From contig NGBS01000079.1 of assembly GCA_002245135.1 (NCBI GenBank), forward strand, positions 1-20,620: DNA of 20,620 nt, given 5' to 3'. This stretch comes from Proteromonas lacertae (Eukaryota; Sar; Bigyra; Opalinata; Proteromonadidae). The notes below the pieces were generated by a model. The model had not been told where the DNA came from. It saw only the letters and a list, made by a program, of their open reading frames with translations, and made no database searches. A program made the translations under genes and the position numbers. Numbering within the stretch: position 1 is the first letter of the stretch; the number at the start of each line of letters is the position of its first letter. Shown in pieces: positions 13,102 through 20,620 of the stretch.

Positions 13102-14910
13102 TTACTCTTTTTTCATCCAATGCGGTGTCATATCAACTCTTCTTTGAGGAACTGGAGGTATTTGACTAGTAAATGAGCTTATATCTTCTTCTTCTTCTAA
13201 CATATATGTATCATCATTGTAATTCTAAACAATAAATTAATAGATATACCTCTCCATAATATCGATTAACAATGTTTTCAGCATAAGAACACAAATCCGA
13301 GGGAATGCAGTCAGAATATTGAATATTCTCTAAAACCTCAATAATGTTTAAAGCTTCAAAATATTTCAGTAATCCATCTATTCCACTAGCTAATAAAATA
13401 TCGAAGATTGACAATATATTATTCATAACACTAACATCAACCATAGCCCTTAATATGGTTAATAATAACTCAGGAATTTTCAAATTATAAATATCATTAA
13501 GATATTGGTTATTGTTGATTATTGATAAAGTGTGAATGATTTTTATTACTTCTTTTTGTTGATCAAATGTTCCATTATTTAAATAGTATATACATTTCCC
13601 AAGTAGATTATTATTTATAAAATAATCAATACATGGTTGATAGTTAGATATCAACATATTATTGATGACCCAAACTATTTAACAATACAATAATACAATT
13701 CATAAAATACGTATTTCTTTCACAATACAGTGTATTGGATGTTGTTCAATCAAATTCATTAATAACGGATATATTTCATTATGTTTCAATAACAATAAAC
13801 ATATTTCATTATTATCACAACTGATGATATTACCAAATATTCTAACTAAAGGAATGAAAAATTGCTCATTTATATTCTTTATATTATTCATAATATGGAT
13901 CAAAATTGCTGATAATAAATCATTTGTAATTAATAATTCAATTAACATTTTATTGTCTTTATCATCATTCTTTGCTGTTAGAAATGTATAACACCATAAT
14001 ATTTCATACAGTATTTTAGTGTATTTGCCTGTATTATTATCAATTTTAAATATCATTGTTAATATAGTGTATAAGATATTCGGTATATTATGCTTTAAAA
14101 ATATTTCACCTTTTGTGTTATTTCCTCTCATTAGATTGGATAATGTCCACAAACTGATTTGTAATAACTCAATTTCATTGATATTATTCCTACTAGATGC
14201 TATAGCAGATAATGTTGTAGTAATAACGTTACATACACTCGATATCTATTAATTATATGTTAAAATAGATTATTTATACAACTCCTTGTTTAAATAATAT
14301 ATCTCTATATTCTTGGCAATCTCCAGCTAAGTTTCCTATAGCCCAAGTGCTATAATGCCTAATCTCTATACTATCTGATAATAAATATGCTATAAAGTAT
14401 GAGGATGCAGGTAAAACTGAGTTTGTTTGCTCATGAGAACCTGATGATATATTTACTAGACATAATAGTGAATCTACACGTAATTCAGATTCACTAGTAT
14501 CTGATAAATAGCCGATTAATTTTGCTATTATACCGGATGATATAATCTATTTATGATTATTATGAACAAATTGTTGTACTTCGTCAAATGGTGGATTTTC
14601 GTTAGTAGTGAGAATCTGTCTGAGCTGCTTCAGACTTGCTATTATTTTAGATTTATCTTTTGTGTCAGACTATATGTATATCATATTATAATACATTTAA
14701 TAATTCTATTATTGGTGCTAATTCAATTTTTGTATTTTCTAAATTTTCATACACTCTTCTTTTTGACAGTATATTTTTTTCTCTTCTTAATTGGGTTGTT
14801 TTCAATTGAGCACTTCTTCTATTCTACAAAAGTATACTGTCAATATAATATACCTCCGATGCTTGAGATGAAAATGATTTAATAGGTTTCCTGTAATAAG
14901 GCACAGACAT
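13102..14910 (-). CDS. KPNA: Importin alpha (karyopherin alpha), complete, seven exons
   Basis: Adaptor that binds nuclear localisation signals in the cytosol and hands cargo to importin beta. Exons: 14910-14854, 14823-14695, 14669-14580, 14546-14280, 14245-13711, 13674-13250, 13224-13102. Introns are 25-36 nt and all splice in phase, giving 541 residues, the usual family length. An N-terminal basic IBB segment (NRRSAQLKTTQLRREK...SKRR) precedes ENPPFDE and a run of ARM repeats: LVNISSGSHEQT (ARM2), TWAIGNLAGDCQEYRD (ARM3), LWTLSNLMRGN (ARM4), RIFGNIISCDNNE (ARM6) and VKEILWVINNM (ARM7). The acidic tail (LEEEEDISS) ends in RRVDMTPHWMKKE. Odd points: ARM2 has Leu where the NLS-binding Trp is expected, and ARM8 (FDQQKEVIKII) has Lys. 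The gene diverges from the reductase-like gene and lies 89 bp upstream of the receptor on the same strand. Confidence 0.93.
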
Positions 14911-14987
14911 TTCTGTTATTTAATTTTTAAAATATGGTGTATCGAAATTTAATTGAAAAAATACACCTATTAATTTAAATATCTAAA
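14911..14987. promoter_or_regulatory. Divergent intergenic promoter region with inverted repeat
   Basis: These 77 bases are all that separates the start codons of importin alpha (minus) and the reductase-like gene (plus), so promoters of both genes must lie here or overlap coding sequence. The spacer is T/A-rich except for GGTGTAT at 14936-14942, repeated inverted as ATACACC at 14961-14967 with 18 bases between. I see no clear TATA box that could be told from background. Confidence 0.5.
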
Positions 14988-16050
14988 ATGAATGGGATAG
15001 ATTGGTTTTTAACAAATGGCATCAGAATTATTTTCATGATATTCATTATTATTGTCATTTGCATAATTATAGAACAGATAATTTATCAAATAGGAACATA
15101 TATTCACTCACTCAGATATACATTTAAAGAAAAACATATATTGATTATTGGTGGTTTAATTGGCTTGGGTAAAGAAATGAGTAAGCAATTAATTCACAAA
15201 TGCAAACATTTGTCAATTCTTGATAAAGATAAAACGTTACTCAAATCTACAAAATATGAAATTGAAGATTTTGCAAAGAATAAACAAGAATTAAATGTCA
15301 ATATTGTTCCAGCAGATATATGTGATTATATCCAATTACAACCAAAAGTCGATGAATTAACAACGAAAGTAGGAGATGTAGATATGTTAATAATCAACAT
15401 CGAAACAATTCATTCACATTATCTCTTCACAACTCAATTAGAAGAATATGAAAATACTGCTGATATTTATTACAGTTTACTAAACGTAATGAAAATAGTA
15501 GTACCTAGAATGATGGAAAGAAATAAAGGTGAAATAGTTATAATAATGCCTTGGGTTGCATTAAGTGGTTATATTGGTTATAGTACTTCTGCACCTATGT
15601 ATTATGCAATTAATGGATATATCACATGTATGAGAAATGAATTATCTAAATTTGATGGAATCAAAGTATATTTTTAAAATTTTATGTTTAATATTTATTT
15701 AGATCCATGTAGCGTATACTCCACATATGCAACCAACTGGATTTGAGTTATTAAGCAATAAATTGAATGAAACAATAGCAATTGAACAGAATGATATATT
15801 ATATGAAATAAAGACAGTTTCGAGGAATATTATTAATAGTATAGCTAAAGGTGAGTATTATATAAGTTGTGGCCACTTTACTATTAATTTATTGATAAGG
15901 CTATCCACTGGAATTACAGATCGAAAGAATCTGTTTTTAGATACCATCATTGCTCCATTTAGTGTGCCTATTTTGTGGTATTATAATTGGTTCAGAAGAC
16001 ACGAAGTGAAAAGAATACATGAAAATGAGAATATTCAGATTGATATGTAG
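14988..16050 (+). CDS. 3-ketodihydrosphingosine reductase-like SDR protein with catalytic residues replaced
   Basis: Two exons (14988-15665 and 15703-16050) around a 37-nt phase-0 intron encode 341 residues, close to the 332 of human KDSR, an ER enzyme of sphingolipid synthesis. An N-terminal membrane helix (about residues 13-34) leads into a Rossmann fold with the cofactor loop IGGLIGLG (54-61). VDMLI stands where KDSR has VDMLV, HVAYTPHMQPTGF (228-240) matches VAYPPDTDTPGF, and a hydrophobic C-terminal stretch ends IIAPFSVPILWYYNWF. The segment 181-210 aligns without gaps to KDSR, yet the catalytic Ser is Met187/Pro188, the Tyr is Ser201 and the Lys is Tyr205. The usual Asn is Tyr161, and the NAG-type motif reads NIE. 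The fold is therefore kept while classical SDR chemistry looks impossible. A second, active copy elsewhere is plausible. Confidence 0.8.
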
Positions 16051-16171
16051 ATTTAGTTATTTATATGATGTAAATGTAATTATATAGGTTTAATTAACAT
16101 ACTTACATATTTAAAACAGTATTTTTAAAATTAAGATTAACATTTATATTATATTCATAAAATAACACTAA

Positions 16172-17872
16172 TTATCCATCATACATATCATAATCTCTTC
16201 GGAACTATTAATAAAAACAATAAATAAATATACTAATTCCCAAACATGAGTAACACTGCATAAATCAATATTATTACCTCCTAAACCAGCTTTTAATCTA
16301 TCACTTTGACCAAGTCTAATTTACAAATAAAATAAAATAAATACATAGTTCTCATTCTTTCATATAGTTTCTCAGATAAATCTTTATAATTTGGTTGAGG
16401 TCTTTTAGGTGGAACTACCCATATAACAGCAGGTTTTGGAGGTTGACTCTTATTCTGATATACATATAATTCAGCTAAATAAATCTTTGCTAAAATACTT
16501 AAGAATTGAGAAATAACTAAACTCAATTGTGGGAATGTTGTAGTACTTTGTTCTTTCCATAATAACTCAAACTTTGTCAAGCCATAAGCTAATAATAACC
16601 CAGATTCAGCCATATATAATGAATCATAAAAAGCACCAAGTGTATTATAAAACTGACAAATACACAGTAATTCTACACATCCATCTCTTTGGAAAGTATC
16701 CCAACTACAAGGTAACATCTTATCTGTAGCTAAATGATATTTTATTCCACCTAACTGTGCTGCACTTAAATGATATTCATTCTCAAATTGTTCTTTGAGT
16801 TTTTTTTACTAATTTCATTGGTGGATAATTCAATATTCTAAAGTATTTCAATAATACTCCTCTGTCATTTTGGTAGAGTAATTTGAATGTTTTCATTGAA
16901 GTAATTGCTGCAAGGAAATCTCTCTTTATTTCAGAGTATTGAATAATCTCTTTATCTTGATCATATAATGACAATAACTTTATATAATAATGAGGAATTT
17001 CATGTGCATTTCTTATATTAGGTGGCTATTCAAATAATAATTAATATAATAAAATATACTAATGTATTGAAGTAAGATATTAAATATTTACAATGTAATT
17101 GAATTGCTTCTCTTTCAGCTAAGAATTCTTTGGTATAAATATCTCTTGCACAAGCATCAGTTATGATATAAAATGACATGCAAGCTCTATATAAAACATC
17201 ATAAGTTCTTTGTCTTATCTGACTCCATTCTAATTGATGAATATTGTTTTTATTGACTTTAAAGTTAGTACCACTTCCACCAAATATTTCATACAATTCA
17301 ATCTCTCTTAAACCAGTGGAAGATAGTATAATCATTAATACTAGTGGTTTAATGAATGGAGATTCTTTCTCTAAACAATTCAACATGTGAACATAGTATT
17401 TATGAACATCTAATGGAATTTGTCTACCAAATCTTCTCTTGAATTGAACCACTGATCCTGAAGCTCTTAAATGTCTTGCTGCATTACACAATCTGTGGCA
17501 AATTGCACAAATTCTATTCAAAATAAAATAATAAATAATAATATATATACCATTGCTTGAACATCATCCAATGTCTTTTCCATTCCTAATATTTCTTCAA
17601 ATTCATTTATATCACCAGCGACATTATGATAATAAGACTTCATCATATTCTTCAATTCTGGTTTTTCACAGGAAGATATATCCAATTTCTTCCATCCTAA
17701 TTTAGATGAGAATGAAATTGCCATATCACCACTATAATAATAATATTAAAAATAATAGTCTATATATATACACTTGTGTTTTAATAGTTGCAGACATAAA
17801 TATCTTTACATTTGGAGGTGGACGAATATTGAACCAATCAAAATTAGTAATTGGCTTTTGTTTATCTATTTT

Positions 17873-17918
<46 letters not shown>

Positions 17919-20620
17919 TAATATAAATTATACATGTTAATCTATCAATTCCATCAATGATAATCAAAAATTCAAATTTCTCACTTGGAATCATACACAA
18001 CACATCCTGAAACTCTGTTGCAATATCTTTACCTTGTGATTCAGGTAGATTAAACTCACACATTATTGATATATCTTTCATTATTGATTTAATCATTTTA
18101 TTCACTTCAGTAGTAAGATAATCACAACCTACAAATCTTGAAATAACACCCAATTTAACAATATCTTTACGACATAAGAACATAGAAGGTAATGGTTTAT
18201 CAAATACACTATCTGGATAACTATAAATAGTAGGATGATTTTGATATAATTCCTTCATAAATTGTGCAAACATTGTTGATTTTCCAGTACCAGACAAACC
18301 AGTTAATAATAGAATATCATTACCTGGACCTGAATAATATTCATTCAAATATTCAAATTGAATCTTATGAAGTGGTCCATAATATTCAATTAATGATTCA
18401 GCGCATGTCCAAGTATGTACTGCTTCAATATCAACTGATAAAGTTGGTACTTCACATTCAGGGAATTCAGTACCAAGTAATTCTTTAAAATCTGTAATGA
18501 TTGCATTCTTTAATTCACTTATATTTCTGTAATGATTTGTTACTCGATCTGTTAGATCGATTTTTGATTTCAATAACTGTTGCGCTCTTTTTGAGTATAA
18601 ATTAGTTAAACACATTTCTTTTACATGAGGTATATTTGTTGGAACATTTGCTGGATGTCTTAAATAGAAGAAGAAAGTTGGCGGTAAAACTTGTAACTGC
18701 ATTTTGGGGATGAAATACAATGAATTCAATTCAAATTCTGTTACTGATAAACCAATACCTGTATTACAATGAGGATTTTGAAAGCCTGATAACCAAGGTC
18801 TTTCTTTAATTATACTATCTGGCAAATATTCTATTGAAATAAAATAAAGATATATTATACGAGGAATCCATCCATATTCTTCACCTAATAAACTGAAGAA
18901 ATATGGATAACATTGCTCTAAATCATATACAACACTTGTTAAAACATCTCCACTTCTAACATTCATTGTGGGTAAAGTCATTTCTCATATCAACAAACAT
19001 TATACCAACTTTACGATTATCACATTCTTTCTTTGCCATTTGCAGTAATTCTCGTGATATAAATGCTCTTTCTTCATCCATATCCCTATAATAGAAATAT
19101 TAAAATAATATTAATAGTATAATACTCTAAAGATGTATTAATATATATTCTCAAACATCTCTGTAACATTCTCTGATATTTATTTAATTGTGGTAATGGA
19201 ATTGTTGCATTGAATATTGGAGAAGTTGCTATTAATTGATTATTGTAATTCTTCAAGTATAATTTCAATTCATATTTTCCAGGGAATTTTGGTAAATTAT
19301 GAACAGTAACTTTACCAGTGCATGCTTTATCTAACGGAATACTAACTAAAGAATCATCAGGATTTCTAACACCCAATTCATACAAACCAATATAAGCACC
19401 ATCATCTGGTTTATTTTTGTCCATTTTAGAATATTCTAATTGATAAGAAACATCATAAGTTAAACCACAAACAACTGAATTAGGACTTTGTAGAGAACCT
19501 TTGACAAAATGTGCTAAGAATAACATTGGCTCACCAACAGTACATAAACTACCATCTACAAAATATCTAACACGATAATAGCCAGGTACTTTCGGCTGAT
19601 CAGTGAAATAAACAGTTCCAAAATTCTCTTTGGGTGGTATAAACACTGTAGCTACTGGATATGCATAATCTTCCTTAATATAATTTGGATCACACATTTC
19701 ATCACAGATGAAGAACAATGCAATATAATCCCTTTCAGTGTGATATCTATCTCTATCAACTAAGTGTTTGTATTCATAATCAATACTTACCCTTTCACCT
19801 AATATTGTGTCACTTTCACCACATATTTGGACGTTAATGTAGAAATCTTCGACTATGGGATGACTGAGTAGATTTGATATTGAATAACTATATATATATA
19901 TATATATATAACCATACAAGTACATTTCTGTTAATTCTTCTTGATTTGGTATAATGTATAATCCTTTTCTTGCAGATTCTGCTGCTTCAACTAGTTAAAT
20001 AATAATAATTATTATATATAATAATTATATACAATATTCTTTCTTTTCTAAATGTTCTTTTGCTTCATTAATAAAGTAAAATTCATCCAATTTGATCTCT
20101 GGTGGTGGTTTAACTATATATAAACAAAAATAACATAATAAATATACATAATTCTTTATTCTGTTTCATTTGTTCCAACATATATTTGGTTTTAATCATT
20201 TTTCTCTTAGCTCTCAATATTCTAATACCTCTGCAAGGACCAGCTTGAATACTATCAAGCTTATTCTTAATCACTAACAAATGAGTGTTAGTTTCATGTT
20301 TTAATTCTTCTAAATCATTCTCTTTTCCTTCTGCAAGGTATAAAAATCTTAATAATCCTTTATATCGCTGTGTTTCTGGATCCATTGGACCTAACATTGT
20401 ATAACAATTATAAAAATAATTTTGAATTGTTTCTTCGCCTTTTGTGTAGTCTATTTTACCTGGTTTACGGTATGGTTCTGGTATAAATGCAGTTCTTTTT
20501 TGAAATAAATTTTCTAATTTAAATGTGCCTGACTTTTTAGGTGGTGAAGTTGGTGCTATTTAATTATAATTAAATAGAGTATATACTGGATGGTCTAGGT
20601 GTTAAATTACTTCCTTTTAC
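16172..20620 (-). CDS. STAND NTPase: TPR-like, SKICH-like, DUF4062 and NACHT domains (5' end outside window)
   Basis: Exons: 20620-20587 (partial), 20555-20148, 20113-20033, 19990-19918, 19887-19126, 19085-17934, 17865-17772, 17731-17551, 17513-17060, 17025-16345, 16315-16234, 16204-16172. Introns are 29-42 nt except one of 68 nt. A charged N-terminal region is followed by a TPR-like hairpin (EAKEHLEKKEYFEAAESARK). Two beta-sandwich repeats come next, with PGYYRVRYFVDGS and PGKYELKLYLKN, like SKICH folds. DUF4062 runs from RIYINTSLEDMDEERAF through FVDMR to FFSLLGEEYGWIP. NACHT has Walker A GLSGTGKST and Walker B FLIIIDGID, then RPPPNVKIFMSAT. A helical tail of about 450 residues shows no WD40 repeats or clear TPRs. 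The layout recalls NPHP3/NWD1-type proteins, which act as switchable assembly platforms. Frame is lost by one base at about 18958, at the A8 run 16800-16807 and at the 17551/17513 junction. Stop TAA 16174-16172. Confidence 0.82.
17875..17916. repeat. (TAA)14 microsatellite in NTPase intron
   Basis: Fourteen perfect TAA units (TTA on the coding strand) fill most of the 68-nt intron 17866-17933. Without them the intron would be about 26 nt, within the normal range here. The intron falls just after the Walker B codons, and the flanking exons join in phase (DRLT then YKQKP). Confidence 0.9.
18955..18960 (-). other. One-base frame break at TGT-TAG in DUF4062
   Basis: The DUF4062 frame reads VDMRNDFTHNEC and meets TAG at 18958-18956. 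The homologous sequence resumes one base later as RSGDVLTSVVYDLEQC. Dropping one T restores a gap-free match to the family pattern VDLRWG-T-EE---G-VL, so the break lies exactly here. It could be a consensus error, a real indel, or +1 frameshifting at a stop codon. Confidence 0.7.
19889..19910. repeat. (TA)11 microsatellite in NTPase intron
   Basis: Eleven TA units make up most of the 30-nt intron 19888-19917. The repeat runs right up to the acceptor, so the 3' splice site is the last AG of the TA tract. Both flanking exons stay in frame (MY, then FYSISNLL). Confidence 0.8.

Noticed and set aside
14553-14882. Open frame on the plus strand, 109 codons, very hydrophobic
   Set aside because: It is the antisense of importin alpha exons 1-3 and their introns, whose coding in the other direction is strongly supported.
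17706-17935. Poly-isoleucine open frames on both strands
   Set aside because: They arise from translating the (TAA)14 intron repeat.
18264-18488. Plus-strand open frame of 74 codons
   Set aside because: Antisense to the Walker A region of the NACHT domain; the minus strand is clearly coding.
18980-19003. A 22-nt GT...AG intron (GTATAATG...GATATGAG) that would also repair the DUF4062 frame
   Set aside because: Splicing it removes the conserved FVDMR motif and spoils the gap-free family match; a one-base change at TAG fits better. It remains a weak alternative.
1-20620. tRNA, rRNA, CRISPR arrays, transposons, or retroviral, LTR or Polinton-type elements
   Set aside because: No cloverleaf with A/B boxes, no spaced direct repeats, no transposase, reverse transcriptase, integrase or capsid motifs, and no terminal repeats were seen.
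1-20620. Reassigned stop codons, as in many ciliates
   Set aside because: Complete genes end in TAA or TAG at the expected places, and none of the three stops appears in frame at conserved positions apart from the explained frame breaks.

Overview
The window looks like nuclear DNA of a compact, strongly AT-rich protist. Reasons: typical eukaryotic genes (importin alpha, a NACHT NTPase, a class C GPCR-like receptor), gaps of only about 80-120 bp between most genes, standard stop codons (TAA and TAG end the readable genes), and many tiny introns. I place 24 introns; 23 are 25-44 nt, nearly all GTAT...TAG. I cannot assign the lineage. An amoebozoan or another free-living or anaerobic protist would fit.

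Layout, left to right. 1-395 (minus): edge fragment of an unidentified gene, faintly MIF4G-like. 488-1506 (plus): multi-spanning membrane protein whose reading frame is broken many times. 1589-13012 (minus): one very large receptor gene, six exons and about 3,730 residues. It encodes a signal peptide, about nine tandem periplasmic-binding-protein (Venus flytrap, VFT) units spaced about 1.13 kb apart, and a C-terminal seven-helix region resembling class C GPCRs. 13102-14910 (minus): complete seven-exon importin alpha. A 77-bp divergent spacer with an inverted repeat follows. 14988-16050 (plus): two-exon short-chain dehydrogenase of the 3-ketodihydrosphingosine reductase type with its catalytic residues replaced. 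16172 to beyond 20620 (minus): twelve visible exons of a STAND NTPase with a TPR-like hairpin, two SKICH-like beta sandwiches, DUF4062, NACHT and a helical tail.

Sequence quality is uneven. Between about 3,030 and 16,172 the genes read cleanly, including 6.3 kb of unbroken frame. The first 3 kb shows a one-base frame break every 100-200 bases on both strands, almost all explained by A or T runs one base too short or long. The right-hand gene has about three such breaks. I read these mainly as consensus errors or recent indels, not long decay.

The genes do not form an obvious pathway. The main discovery candidate is the nine-VFT receptor. Its many ligand-binding modules in series before a GABA-B-like membrane domain depart from the one-VFT plan of known class C receptors.
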